Shown: positions 1-8,710 of the stretch, one piece after another
Layout of the letters: each line of letters begins with the position of its first letter
Position numbering within the stretch: the first letter of the stretch is position 1
Assembly (NCBI GenBank): GCA_030530425.1
Contig: JAUMVA010000003.1
Location: forward strand, 1 to 64,000
From: Candidatus Saccharimonadota bacterium
GTDB lineage: Bacteria; Patescibacteriota; Saccharimonadia; Saccharimonadales; Saccharimonadaceae
Reading direction: 5' to 3'
DNA: 64,000 nucleotides
Made by a program: the position numbers and the translations under genes
The notes under the pieces: model-generated
Told to the model about the DNA's origin: nothing
Database searches by the model: none
The model's input: only the letters and a program-made list of their open reading frames with translations

Positions 1-2
1 CT

Positions 3-311
3 AACGACCTGAAAAATCTTTTGAAAGATGAGTACGGAATTGAACCAGCTGCTGTAGCTGTAGCTGCCGCTGGTCCTGCTGCTGACGCCGCAGACGAAAA
101 AACTGAATTTACAGTTACCCTAAAAGACGCTGGCGCACAAAAAGTTGCTGTCATCAAAGCTGTTAAGGAAATCACTGGTCTTGGACTTGGTGAAGCTAAA
201 GCTTTGGTCGATGCTGCTCCAAGCGCTGTCAAAGAAAACATTAGCAAAGCCGAACCTGAAGAAGCAAAACAGAAACTTGAAGAAGCTGGCGCAACTGTTG
301 AATTGGCTTAA
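3..311 (+). CDS. rplL: 50S ribosomal protein L7/L12 (5' end cut by window edge)
   Basis: Large-subunit stalk protein that recruits translation GTPases. The frame is open from the window edge (codons begin [10 protein letters not shown]), so the TTG at 21 is internal and not a start. The Ala-rich hinge lies near residues 15-30, followed by the conserved C-terminal domain with [18 protein letters not shown] and [14 protein letters not shown], typical of L7/L12. The N-terminal dimerisation domain is missing only because of the window boundary. A strong hairpin terminator follows, so this is the end of a ribosomal operon, presumably with rplJ upstream. Confidence 0.97.
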   Translation, partial: NDLKNLLKDEYGIEPAAVAVAAAGPAADAADEKTEFTVTLKDAGAQKVAVIKAVKEITGLGLGEAKALVDAAPSAVKENISKAEPEEAKQKLEEAGATVELA

Positions 312-355
312 TTTAGCTAATTTACATTTTAAACGATTAAATTGTATCAGTAAAA

Positions 356-389
356 ATCTACCGTTTAATAGCGGTAGATTTTTATTTTC
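356..389 (+). terminator. Rho-independent terminator after rplL
   Basis: ATCTACCG and CGGTAGAT form a perfect 8-bp stem around an 8-nt loop, followed by TTTTATTTT. It lies 45 bases after the rplL stop. Confidence 0.9.
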
Positions 390-537
390 AGAATATTATA
401 GTCAGTTTTAAAGATGTTATTTCGAGCTTTACATTTTATCACAAAATGCTTATGTTTAACTTGTAATTTTTACAACATTTTTGATATGACTAGTGTTTTA
501 GTTGTGGAAATGATAATAAAAAAGCTAAAAAATATAA

Positions 538-566
538 TTGACAATTAGCAATCACTTTGCTAAACT
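538..566 (+). promoter_or_regulatory. Promoter for the 608 gene
   Basis: TTGACA at 538-543, a 17-nt spacer, then TAAACT at 561-566. This is a good -35 with a moderate -10. It leaves an untranslated leader of about 35 nt ending in AAGGAAC before the ATG at 608. Confidence 0.6.
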
Positions 567-607
567 TGAGATGATACTAATATAAAAACAGACAAGGAAC
601 TGCGAGC

Positions 608-1120
608 ATGTCTGATTTACCAGAAAAACAGATAAAGAGGTTACGGGCTTTAATCACTGAAGCCGAGACAAATTTAGCAGCCGCAAAAGAGTTGTTAATC
701 AGTGTAATTGGTGACGAAGAAACAATATCGGTACCACAAGTCACCAGAGAATCAGCTGGACAGGTAGTCGAGGGCGTTTTTGATGGTCAATCAATGATTG
801 CTGCTAGCGGTAAAACCTACCCAGTACCAGCTAACTACGCCAGTAAATCAAAGCTAGTTGAAGGCGATGTTTTAAAATTAACCATCACCGATGAAGGCAA
901 GTTTATGTATAAACAAATTGGACCAGCTGAACGCAAACAGGTTATTGGTACTTTAGTTAACCAAGATGGGCTTTATTTTGTGGAGGTAGCTGGTCATGAA
1001 TACCGCATCTTATTAGCTAGCGTTACTTATTTCCGACTAGAAGTTGGTTCTCAAGTAACCGTATTGATACCGGCCGATAATCCAGATGCAACCTGGGCAG
1101 CCGTTGAAGCCAAACTTTAA
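608..1120 (+). CDS. Conserved hypothetical protein, 170 aa (CPR type)
   Basis: Function unknown. An N-terminal helical, probably coiled-coil segment (residues 1-35, Lys/Glu/Ala-rich) is followed by a beta-rich part containing VVEGVFDGQSMIAASG, YPVPANYASKSKLVEGD and LKLTITDEGKFMYKQIGP. I recall similar proteins in Saccharibacteria and other CPR genomes, but no characterised family can be named. No signal peptide, membrane segment or cysteine is visible. It has its own promoter and is followed closely by the DUF2797 gene, so the two are probably co-transcribed. The ATG at 608 is supported by AAGGAA upstream. Confidence 0.85.
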   Translation: MSDLPEKQIKRLRALITEAETNLAAAKELLISVIGDEETISVPQVTRESAGQVVEGVFDGQSMIAASGKTYPVPANYASKSKLVEGDVLKLTITDEGKFMYKQIGPAERKQVIGTLVNQDGLYFVEVAGHEYRILLASVTYFRLEVGSQVTVLIPADNPDATWAAVEAKL

Positions 1121-1157
1121 TTACTAATTCTAATTTATTATAGGAGGAAAGTCCGCC

Positions 1158-2042
1158 ATGGAAGAGTTTAAAATTTTTTCACACATTGGTTATTCAAAAG
1201 ATGAAAAACCATTCTGGATTATTAACAAACCGCAAGAAGCTACAGCTTCTGATATTGTCTTCGGTGAGGATATTTATCTTGAGTTTAATACCAGACAACG
1301 GTTTTGTATTGGCTGGCATGATTTAGAGACTGGTGAGAACCACCCATGTCCAGACCATGCTACTCTCGAACCAAAATATGAACAGTGTCAAAAATGTCAA
1401 GGTTTAACAGGGTTTAATGCTGCTTTTTATAATGCCGACAGCGTGTCTGAGGTACAACAACGTCGTAATGCTCAACCACACTTTGTTTACTTGGCTTATT
1501 TTTCACCAAATTTCACAAAAGTTGGTATTTCTTACGCCGGACGCGGTTTTGCACGTCTACTTGAGCAAGGCGCGCGACAAGCAATTATACTTGAGACTTT
1601 TAATTCAGCTTTGGTAGCACGACAATATGAGGCTGAAATTGGACATCTAAATAAGTTCGTTGAGAATGTCAAAATTAGCAAAAAGATTGAATTGTTAAGT
1701 GAATCTTATGATTCAGAATCAGCTAAAGAAAGCTTACTCAAGGCTAAGACTGAAGTTGAACAAGCTTTAAAAACTGAATTTAAACAATCACAGTGGCTAG
1801 ATCTAGATGCTCATTATTTTATTGACGATTTTGACAAATCTCGACTCAGTACTTTAGCTGACTTAACCGGTACCGATAAGATTACTGGTAAAATCGTTGG
1901 CTTGGTCGGGTCAACTTTATTGTGCGACTATCAGAATACTGTTGTAGCCTTGCCACTAAAAAAACTAACCGGCTATCCATTTACAATGAAAAATCAAATC
2001 GGCGAAATTGAGCTACCAAATCAGCAATTTAGTTTGTTTTAG
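1158..2042 (+). CDS. DUF2797 family protein
   Basis: The order of conserved blocks matches DUF2797: RFCIGWHD, then a Cys-rich stretch (HPCPDH, QCQKC) that could bind a metal, GFNAAFYNAD, VYLAYF..FTKVGIS, and GFARLLEQGARQA. The VYLAYF/KVGIS part resembles a GIY-YIG-like fold, but no activity is established for the family. About 294 aa, close to the usual length. The C-terminal segment GKIVGLVGSTLLCDYQN is also characteristic. The start has a strong ribosome binding site (AGGAGG at 1142-1147). Unlike several housekeeping enzymes in this window, its four-cysteine cluster is intact. Confidence 0.85.
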   Translation: MEEFKIFSHIGYSKDEKPFWIINKPQEATASDIVFGEDIYLEFNTRQRFCIGWHDLETGENHPCPDHATLEPKYEQCQKCQGLTGFNAAFYNADSVSEVQQRRNAQPHFVYLAYFSPNFTKVGISYAGRGFARLLEQGARQAIILETFNSALVARQYEAEIGHLNKFVENVKISKKIELLSESYDSESAKESLLKAKTEVEQALKTEFKQSQWLDLDAHYFIDDFDKSRLSTLADLTGTDKITGKIVGLVGSTLLCDYQNTVVALPLKKLTGYPFTMKNQIGEIELPNQQFSLF

Positions 2043-2191
2043 CGTATTATCAACGACTTGTTTTATATTAAATATATAGAGACTATTGAATTTTTAATTG
2101 TTTTGTGTTGTAATAAGAGTGTTATCTAGTTAATAATTAAGGTAAGGTTTTTTACTGCCAATACTGCCAATAAATCAAGGAGGTGATGTGA

Positions 2192-2566
2192 TTGGCAAAT
2201 TTAAAAAAGATAGCTCAGTTTGGAGTTTTTTGCCATAATAGAGGACTTTTACCTATTAATGGCAAAAATATTTTTGACCAGTTGGTCAAAGAAGGTTTCT
2301 TACACAAAAAACGTAGAAACTATAAAGGTCAATCAGTGACCTTTTATACAGTTTCTGATGCTTTTCGCAATAGAACTTTTTATTGCGAAGAAACTATCGA
2401 GGACTTAAGAAATTATGACCTTCGAAATCATTTTTTCGTCCAAGTCGAAAGATCTTTTGGCGACGGCGGAAGAAGACCGACTGTTTTTTTGACAGAAAAC
2501 GGAGCATCGTTCCTGTTTGATCTTTTTCAGGATCAACTCCGCAAAAAGCGTTTAGTTAGAATATGA
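2192..2566 (+). CDS. Small protein resembling the phage antirepressor KilA-C domain
   Basis: 124 aa, starting at a TTG preceded by an extended Shine-Dalgarno sequence (AGGAGGTGAT at 2179-2188). An in-frame ATG six bases upstream runs straight into TGA, which supports the TTG. The plan is a winged-helix-like N-terminus (IAQFGVFCHNRGLLPINGKN, FDQLVKEGFLHKKRRN), then a beta part ending in VFLTENGASFLFDLFQ. This follows the layout of KilA-C/antirepressor C-terminal domains (enGi..g...lfewLrenGyl, then vTpkGqeyi). The match is by eye and no KilA-N or Bro partner is present. It is monocistronic between terminators. Confidence 0.6.
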   Translation: MANLKKIAQFGVFCHNRGLLPINGKNIFDQLVKEGFLHKKRRNYKGQSVTFYTVSDAFRNRTFYCEETIEDLRNYDLRNHFFVQVERSFGDGGRRPTVFLTENGASFLFDLFQDQLRKKRLVRI

Positions 2567-2581
2567 TTTAACTAAACGCAC

Positions 2582-2612
2582 ATGCCGCAGCATAAGTTGC
2601 GGCATTTTATTA
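2582..2612 (+). terminator. Rho-independent terminator
   Basis: ATGCCGCA and TGCGGCAT make a perfect 8-bp stem with an 8-nt loop, followed by a TTTTATTAT tract. It closes the 124-aa gene. Confidence 0.88.
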
Positions 2613-2669
2613 TATTTTTAGTCATGGAATGATTTTAGAAGGTCAGCACCTACAAAATCTAATAGTTTG

Positions 2670-2678
2670 TGATAAAAT
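2670..2678 (+). promoter_or_regulatory. Extended -10 promoter directly before dnaX (leaderless)
   Basis: TGATAAAAT (TG-n-TAAAAT) ends 7 nt before the ATG at 2686. Transcription would start at or next to the start codon. No Shine-Dalgarno sequence is present. Confidence 0.6.
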
Positions 2679-2685
2679 AGTGTTA

Positions 2686-3822
2686 ATGCAAGCGCTCTAT
2701 CGAAAATATCGCCCAAAAAGTTTTGAAGAGGTAGTCGGTCAAGAACAAGTTACTGATATTTTAAAGTTAGCTGTTCAAAATAAACGCACCAGCCATGGTT
2801 ATTTATTAGTGGGGCCACGAGGAGTCGGCAAAACTACAATCGCACGCATCTTAGCATATAGCATAAATGATATAAAATATGATTTAGACAGCAATCATAT
2901 TGATATTATCGAGATTGATGCCGCCTCCAACACTAGTGTTGATAATATCCGAGACATTATCGACAAAGCCTACATTGCGCCAGTTGACGCAAAATACAAG
3001 GTTTATATCATAGATGAGGTCCACATGTTATCAAAGTCGGCGTTTAATGCTTTTTTGAAATTATTAGAAGAGCCACCAAAGCATGTGGTGTTTATTCTAG
3101 CCACTACTGACGAACACAAGATTCCAGCCACAATCATCAGCCGTACTCAACGATTTGTGTTTAAAAAAATTGATAATCAATCTATAATTAAGCGCCTGCG
3201 TGAAATCGCCGATGCTGAACAGATTAGAATTAACGATATTGGTTTAGCGTCAATTGCCGAATATTCAGCTGGTGGCTTGCGTGATGCGATTAACTTATTA
3301 GATCAGCTATCAAGCTTAGCTGGCGATGGGCAAGTGATTGAACAAAAATTAATTGATGGTCTTACAGGCTCAATTAACCAGACAATTTTAGCTGAATTAT
3401 TACAAAGTTATCATCAACGAGATCTAGCGACAATGGTAAAAATCATTGATAGGCTATTAGAAGATAATTTTACAAGCACTGAGATTGCTAAACAATTAGC
3501 GCGGATCGCGAAACAAGAACTATTAGCCAATTCAGCAAACTTGCGATTAATCAGTGAATTACTTAAAGTTGAAGGATCAAGCATGCCAGATTTGGAATTA
3601 ATCGTTGCACTCGGATCAACTTTGCAGTTATCAGACAAGAAGCAGCTCACAGAAGCTGTCGTCGCCAAAGCCCCTTTGCAAAAACAAAACGCAACAGCAT
3701 CGAAGCAAGGCAATCATGAAATTGAGCCTAAAATAGCAGCAATAACTAACAGCAAGCCAACACAACTAGAGTCAGTAATTAATATCATGGGTGGTGGTGA
3801 GGAAATAGCTATCAATGAGTGA
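2686..3822 (+). CDS. dnaX: DNA polymerase III clamp loader subunit (gamma/tau), short and zinc-module-less
   Basis: AAA+ clamp loader ATPase of the replisome. It begins MQALYRKYRPKSFEEVVGQE, with Walker A GPRGVGKT at residues 43-50, IIDEVHMLS and the sensor region ATTDEHKIPATIISRTQRF. A longer reading frame starts at 2629, but the ATG at 2686 matches the family N-terminus and sits just after a -10 element. It has 378 residues, so it corresponds to a gamma-like form without the tau extension. The zinc module with four Cys that normally follows Walker A is absent: the sequence goes from ILAYSINDIKYD to IDIIEIDAAS, and I see no cysteine in the protein. It overlaps dnaB by 8 nt. Confidence 0.95.
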   Translation: MQALYRKYRPKSFEEVVGQEQVTDILKLAVQNKRTSHGYLLVGPRGVGKTTIARILAYSINDIKYDLDSNHIDIIEIDAASNTSVDNIRDIIDKAYIAPVDAKYKVYIIDEVHMLSKSAFNAFLKLLEEPPKHVVFILATTDEHKIPATIISRTQRFVFKKIDNQSIIKRLREIADAEQIRINDIGLASIAEYSAGGLRDAINLLDQLSSLAGDGQVIEQKLIDGLTGSINQTILAELLQSYHQRDLATMVKIIDRLLEDNFTSTEIAKQLARIAKQELLANSANLRLISELLKVEGSSMPDLELIVALGSTLQLSDKKQLTEAVVAKAPLQKQNATASKQGNHEIEPKIAAITNSKPTQLESVINIMGGGEEIAINE

Positions 3823-5155
3823 TAATGGACGAATAATACCACAAAATTTAGAAGCCGAAAAAGGTGTACTCGGATCGGTTTTGATTGATCAAAATATCAT
3901 GAGTGATATATTATCAATCATCAAACCGCGCGATTTTTATGAGACTAAACACCAGTTAATATTCGAAGCGATACTAAAATTGTTCGAAAAATCAACACCG
4001 ATTGATTTATTAACCTTAACCGATCAGTTAAAGCAAGAAAAAACTTTGACTAAAATTGGTGGATCAGCCTATCTAGCGGAATTGACCAACTATGTTCCAA
4101 CCGCTGGGCACGCTGAAGCTTATGCCAAATTAGTAGCACAGACTGGAATTCGCCGACGATTGATTAGCGCGGCTGGTGAAATTGTTGACATTGGCTATGA
4201 CGAAGCCACACCAGTTGAGGAATTACTTGGCAAGGCTGAAAAACAAATTTTTGACGTTTCGGACCAAAATACAGTCGGCGATTTAGTTTCATTAGAAAAT
4301 ATTCTAACTGATAGTCTTGAGCGTATCGAGACCTTACATAAGAATAAAGGCGCTTTGCGTGGAGTCTCAACCGGCTATCGAGATCTCGATAACATGACTG
4401 CTGGTTTACAACGTTCGGATTTGATTATTTTGGCCGCTCGTCCTGCTATGGGTAAGACAACCCTTGTTACTAACTTGGCTTATAATGTGGCTACCATTGA
4501 AAAACAACCAGTTCTTTTCTTTAGTCTTGAAATGAGCAAAGAACAATTAGTTGATCGTATGCTAGCCGATGCAGCTGGAGTTGACTCATGGAAAATTAGA
4601 ACTGGTAATCTAAATGATGAGGATTTTACAAAATTGTCTCAAGCGATGAACGAAATGGCTGAAACGCCAATCATGATTGATGACACACCGGGCTTATCAA
4701 TCCTAGACATGCGCACCAAAGCTCGCCGAGTTGCTCACGACCAGCAGCTAGGACTAATTATTGTCGACTATTTACAGTTAATGCAAGCGTCTTTCCGTGC
4801 TAAAGACGGTAACCGTGTTCAAGAAGTATCCGAAATTTCTCGCGGATTAAAACTAATTGCACGTGAATTAAACGTACCAGTTATTGCCCTGAGTCAGTTA
4901 TCGCGTACTGTCGAGAACCGAAATCCTAAAGTTCCACAGCTAGCAGATTTGCGTGAATCTGGTTCTATTGAACAAGACGCCGATATTGTAATGTTTATCT
5001 ATCGTGAAGCTTATTATGAACCAGAAACTGAACGCCAAAATATCACAGACTTAATAATAGCAAAGCATCGTAATGGTCCAGTCGGCAAAGTTGAACTTTA
5101 CTTCCATCCAGAACGTTTACGTTTTATGAGCCTAGATAAAACACACGATGAATAA
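3815..5155 (+). CDS. dnaB: Replicative DNA helicase DnaB
   Basis: Hexameric fork helicase. The N-terminal DnaB domain (IPQNLEAEKGVLGSVLID) is followed by a linker and a RecA-type ATPase with Walker A AARPAMGKTT near residues 206-214, FSLEMSKEQL, the Walker B region LIIVDYLQLM and the C-terminal LRESGSIEQDAD and AKHRNGPVG motifs. 446 aa is the normal length and no intein interrupts it. The start overlaps the end of dnaX, giving a clamp loader-helicase operon with translational coupling. Confidence 0.97.
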   Translation: MSDNGRIIPQNLEAEKGVLGSVLIDQNIMSDILSIIKPRDFYETKHQLIFEAILKLFEKSTPIDLLTLTDQLKQEKTLTKIGGSAYLAELTNYVPTAGHAEAYAKLVAQTGIRRRLISAAGEIVDIGYDEATPVEELLGKAEKQIFDVSDQNTVGDLVSLENILTDSLERIETLHKNKGALRGVSTGYRDLDNMTAGLQRSDLIILAARPAMGKTTLVTNLAYNVATIEKQPVLFFSLEMSKEQLVDRMLADAAGVDSWKIRTGNLNDEDFTKLSQAMNEMAETPIMIDDTPGLSILDMRTKARRVAHDQQLGLIIVDYLQLMQASFRAKDGNRVQEVSEISRGLKLIARELNVPVIALSQLSRTVENRNPKVPQLADLRESGSIEQDADIVMFIYREAYYEPETERQNITDLIIAKHRNGPVGKVELYFHPERLRFMSLDKTHDE

Positions 5156-5157
5156 TG

Positions 5158-5166
5158 TGGTAAAAT
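5158..5166 (+). promoter_or_regulatory. Extended -10 promoter before the 5173 gene (leaderless)
   Basis: TGGTAAAAT (TG-n-TAAAAT) ends 6 nt before the GTG start at 5173, leaving no space for a leader or ribosome binding site. Confidence 0.55.
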
Positions 5167-5172
5167 AAGATT

Positions 5173-6672
5173 GTGAAAAATAAAACTACTATAATTAAAA
5201 AGGGCGCACCAGAATCAATCTCGAGCCGTTTTTTCTTGTATCGTTGGCGTTATGTTTTAGCGATAATCTTTATGTTAGGATTAGCAGTCAATCTAATTGT
5301 GCTGGCATTAATTTACGCGCCAACTGGCTTGCGACAAGCTGAAATCAATCAGGTTAGTAATTTAAATCTTAGCCAGTTATTTTCAAGCAGCGAAGTGATT
5401 GATTTTCCTTATAAATTATTACAAATCTTGAGCATAAAAATACTTGGTTTAACAATTTTGAGTATTAAGTTACCATCGCTGATTATCAGTTTTATGATTG
5501 CGTTTGGAATCTTTTGGTTAATAAGTCGCTGGATTAATCGTAAGATTGCCGTTGTAACAATCATCTTACTTATCTCTAACAGCCACTTTGTATTTTTAGC
5601 GCAAGATGGGACCGTAAACATCATGTTGTTGTTCTGGCAGGTTGTGATTATGATTTTATTAACAAAAATTGTGCAGCTATTGCCAACCGCACATCAGCTC
5701 AAATCACCAAAAATCACATCCAATCTCGCCATTTTGTTTCCATTGTTATTTACGATTGTTGGACTGAGTTTGCATACACCACTGACTTTTTTTCTGCTAA
5801 TCATAATCTTAATTGCAATGTTTGCCCATCCAAAGCTCCGACTTTATTTAAGCAATATTAAATTTAACTTAATATTACCAGGAATCATCGCTTTTGGGCT
5901 AACAATTGGACCGTTACTATTACAAATTATTCAATCTCCAAATTTGTTAATTAAATTAAGCGGGGCAAATTTTACAAGTACGGATTGGTATCGACCATTG
6001 GTTAATATAGTTGATTTTTGGTCTGTCTCGCCACAATTATTTATACAACCAATCTTTACTTCAGGAGCGCTTGTGATTATCTTAATTGGCTTTTCCTTCT
6101 TATTAAAACAATCTTTTTCCGCTAGAAGTTTAATCATCTTACTGTTTTTTAGTTTTAGTTTAGTTGCAAGTGTAATTAACCAAGATCCTAGTGTTATCAT
6201 GATTTTACCGTTAACAATTTTACTTGGTTATGGATTGCATAACTTGACTACTAGCTGGATGTCGATTTTTCCAATCAATCCTTATCCACGCTTTATCGGG
6301 ATTTTATTACTAACCATCACGATCGGAACTCTAGTTTTGGCTAATATTGCCAATTTATTAAAGGTTTATGCCTATACGCCAAGTATTGTTAACCAATATA
6401 ATCAAGATTTAATCATTCTAAATCAATTTATAAAAACCAACAATCAGGCTACACTTGTAGTCAATGACGAATCTGAATATAATTTTTATCGACACATTAA
6501 AAATAAGAACTTAACCATTATAAAAACTAACCTTATTGATCGAGCAAAAACTATTATTTATACAAAAAAATCATTTAGTAAATTCGACATGGTTGCGCCA
6601 AGTCAAATTTTAACTAGTAGCGCCAGTCGCGATTTTGATCGATTTTACGTCTACCAAAAAACCACAAAATAG
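5173..6672 (+). CDS. Polytopic membrane protein, GT-C/ArnT-like glycosyltransferase candidate
   Basis: 499 aa with an N-terminal cytoplasmic tail, then roughly ten hydrophobic segments. Early features fit GT-C fold mannosyltransferase-like (PMT/ArnT, GT39/83) proteins: a first extracytoplasmic loop, then FPYKLLQILSIKILGLTILS and KLPSLIISFMIAFGIFWL, followed by AQDGTVNIM, which replaces the usual (A)R-D/E substrate loop. The catalytic acidic pair of the first loop is not clear, so enzymatic activity is uncertain. It would transfer sugars from lipid carriers across the membrane. It starts with GTG and is probably leaderless. Confidence 0.65.
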   Translation: MKNKTTIIKKGAPESISSRFFLYRWRYVLAIIFMLGLAVNLIVLALIYAPTGLRQAEINQVSNLNLSQLFSSSEVIDFPYKLLQILSIKILGLTILSIKLPSLIISFMIAFGIFWLISRWINRKIAVVTIILLISNSHFVFLAQDGTVNIMLLFWQVVIMILLTKIVQLLPTAHQLKSPKITSNLAILFPLLFTIVGLSLHTPLTFFLLIIILIAMFAHPKLRLYLSNIKFNLILPGIIAFGLTIGPLLLQIIQSPNLLIKLSGANFTSTDWYRPLVNIVDFWSVSPQLFIQPIFTSGALVIILIGFSFLLKQSFSARSLIILLFFSFSLVASVINQDPSVIMILPLTILLGYGLHNLTTSWMSIFPINPYPRFIGILLLTITIGTLVLANIANLLKVYAYTPSIVNQYNQDLIILNQFIKTNNQATLVVNDESEYNFYRHIKNKNLTIIKTNLIDRAKTIIYTKKSFSKFDMVAPSQILTSSASRDFDRFYVYQKTTK

Positions 6673-6711
6673 AGTAAAATATAGTTATTAATATTCAAGA
6701 TAAGGAGTTTT

Positions 6712-7002
6712 ATGGCTTTTGATCAAATTAAAATGATAAATGATTTACGCAAGGCACAAAAAGAATTGGCAAAAGAAATTATTGAAGTCGAAGCAGGCGA
6801 TGGTGCTGTTACAATTCAAATTACTGGTGAACTAAAAATTAAAGATTTAAAAATCAATCCAGACATGGTTGATTTAGATGATATTGAAACCACTGAGGAA
6901 TATATTAAAGCAGCAATTCGCGATGGTATGACTAAAGCGCAAGAAATTGCTGCTGAAAAAATGAAGCCTTTTATGGGCGCATTTGGCAATCTAGGAATGT
7001 AA
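6712..7002 (+). CDS. ybaB: YbaB/EbfC family nucleoid-associated protein
   Basis: 96 aa. Small dimeric DNA-binding protein of the YbaB/EbfC family: MIND..KAQKELAKEIIEVEAGDGAVTI, then VTIQITGELKIKDLKINPDMV and a helical C-terminus ending in Gly/Met-rich GAFGNLGM. It immediately precedes recR (3-nt gap), the classical ybaB-recR arrangement. An AAGGAG ribosome binding site precedes the ATG, and a TAAAAT element lies about 40 nt upstream. Confidence 0.93.
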   Translation: MAFDQIKMINDLRKAQKELAKEIIEVEAGDGAVTIQITGELKIKDLKINPDMVDLDDIETTEEYIKAAIRDGMTKAQEIAAEKMKPFMGAFGNLGM

Positions 7003-7005
7003 TTA

Positions 7006-7626
7006 ATGGATCAGCTTTTGCCAAAAGCACTACTCAAGTTAATTAATGAGCTTGGGCAATTACCTGGAGTTGGCGCACGTACAGCTGAGCGCTATGCTTA
7101 TTTTTTATTAAAAAATCCTGAACTCTATAACCAGAATCTTGCTAAAGCGATCGCTGATCTTAAACCATCAATCAAAGAATGCCCGAAAACATTTGCTTTA
7201 ATCAGCGAAGGCGAGGAGATATCGCCATTGTACGCCGACGAACGACGCGATAAACGACTTGTGGCATTGGTTGAAGAACCACTCGATATTGTTCCAATCG
7301 AAAAAACTGGCAAATTCAACGGCACTTATCATGTACTGGGTGGGACTCTATCGCCAATTGACGGTATTTACCCAGATGATTTGCATATCAAAGAATTGTT
7401 AGAACGACTGCGTGATGATCAAGTTGAAGAGTTAATTATCGCCACTAACGCTAGCGTCGAAGGCGAGTCAACCGCACTCTACGTCCAAAAACGCATCAAA
7501 GAAGCTGGACTAGAGCTAACTGTTACCCGATTAGCCCAGGGTTTGCCGGTCGGTACCGATCTCGAATATGCCGACCAAATTACCCTTAGTTATGCGCTCG
7601 ACGGCCGTAAGGCGGTGTCGCTATGA
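7006..7626 (+). CDS. recR: Recombination protein RecR without a zinc finger
   Basis: RecFOR-pathway mediator, 206 aa. The N-terminal HhH region (LGQLPGVGARTAERYA) and Toprim domain (LVALVEEPLDIVPIE, YHVLGGTLSPIDGI) are intact, as is the C-terminal ARLAQGLPVG-type motif (TRLAQGLPVGTDLEYAD). The usual C4 zinc finger between them is degenerate: only C59 remains (KECPKTF), followed by EGEEISPLYADERRDKR, and it is the only cysteine seen in the protein. The stop TGA overlaps the start of the next gene (ATGA type), indicating coupling. Confidence 0.93.
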   Translation: MDQLLPKALLKLINELGQLPGVGARTAERYAYFLLKNPELYNQNLAKAIADLKPSIKECPKTFALISEGEEISPLYADERRDKRLVALVEEPLDIVPIEKTGKFNGTYHVLGGTLSPIDGIYPDDLHIKELLERLRDDQVEELIIATNASVEGESTALYVQKRIKEAGLELTVTRLAQGLPVGTDLEYADQITLSYALDGRKAVSL

Positions 7627-8657
7627 ATCAGCAACTTGAAGCATTATTCCCGCACCATTTTAGCGACGAACAGATTGCGCAATTTTGCCAGTTACTAGAG
7701 CAGGCGAACAATATCGTTATTATCCAAGCTGAAAACCCCGATATTGATTCCCTCGGGAGCGCGCTGGCGATTGAAGATATCGTCCATCAACTTGGCAAGC
7801 AATCTAGTCTGTATTGTCCGGTCCAAATTCCAAGCTATATGCGTTATTTGCCGGGTTGGGATCGAGTCAGTGATGAGTTCGATTATCACGCTGATCTGGC
7901 AATTATTGTTGATACTGCTAGTCAGATTCTACTGTCAAAAGTGTTTGACGATCCGATTCGTCAGGATTTTTTACATTCTAAACCAGTCATTATTATTGAT
8001 CATCATGAAACCAAGCCTGATGTCGATTTTACACCGAAGCTCGAGTTAATCGCACCAGCCGTAGCATCGGCTGAATTAATTTTTGATTTAATTCAAAATC
8101 TCAAGCTCGAGTTATCAGGTGAGCTAGCTACAGCTTTAATGGCGGCGATTTTAGGTGACACGCTTGGTCTATCGACCCAAAACGTCACCCCGCAAACTTA
8201 TTTGATTATGAGCAGGCTAACCGAGGCGGGTGCTCATGTTTACGATATCGACCAAGCCCGCTTCGAATTATCGAAAAAAGCGCCCGAGATTTTGCATTAC
8301 AAAGGCGAGTTGTTACAACGCGTTGAATACGAAGTTGACGGCAAATTAGCCTTAATCACCATCCCATTTGACGAGATTAAACTCTATTCTGACAAATATA
8401 ACCCAAGCGTGCTAGTGCTTGATGAAATGCGCTTCGTTACTGGTGTAGAAGTTGCCATCGCTCTCAAAACCTATCCCGACGGCAAAATCACCGGCAAAAT
8501 CCGCTCCAACACACCAATCGCCGAAACTATCGCCGGCTATTTTGGAGGCGGGGGACATGCTCACGCCTCAGGCTTTCGAGTTTATGATGATTTTGGCACA
8601 ATCAAGACAGAGTTGATTGAAGTGGTACAAAAAACAATAGCTGATAATCAAAGCTAA
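7623..8657 (+). CDS. DHH/DHHA1 phosphoesterase (NrnA-like)
   Basis: 344 aa. DHH-family phosphoesterase, probably acting on nanoRNA, pAp or cyclic dinucleotides. Motif I is ENPDIDSLGSALA, then IIVDTAS and the DHH signature IIIDHHET. The DHHA1 end has the FGGGGHAHASGF glycine-rich substrate loop. The His that usually opens motif I (HxxPDxD) is Ala here, which would remove one metal ligand. I recall a similar change in other Saccharibacteria proteins, so it is probably lineage-typical. It overlaps recR by 4 nt, linking it to DNA repair. Confidence 0.88.
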   Translation: MNQQLEALFPHHFSDEQIAQFCQLLEQANNIVIIQAENPDIDSLGSALAIEDIVHQLGKQSSLYCPVQIPSYMRYLPGWDRVSDEFDYHADLAIIVDTASQILLSKVFDDPIRQDFLHSKPVIIIDHHETKPDVDFTPKLELIAPAVASAELIFDLIQNLKLELSGELATALMAAILGDTLGLSTQNVTPQTYLIMSRLTEAGAHVYDIDQARFELSKKAPEILHYKGELLQRVEYEVDGKLALITIPFDEIKLYSDKYNPSVLVLDEMRFVTGVEVAIALKTYPDGKITGKIRSNTPIAETIAGYFGGGGHAHASGFRVYDDFGTIKTELIEVVQKTIADNQS

Positions 8658-8695
8658 ATTAATAGAATCAACATTCGCATTCGATGCGATTTATA

Positions 8696-8704
8696 TGCTA
8701 AAAT
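8696..8704 (+). promoter_or_regulatory. Extended -10 promoter directly before cysS (leaderless)
   Basis: TGCTAAAAT ends 6 nt before the cysS ATG at 8711. No ribosome binding site can be drawn between them. Confidence 0.6.
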
Positions 8705-8710
8705 ATACCC

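Noticed and set aside
1142-1160. GAGGAAAGTCCG resembles the P4 region of RNase P RNA
   Set aside because: It is the ribosome binding site of the 1158 gene. The rest of an RNase P RNA is absent and there is no room for it between the flanking genes.
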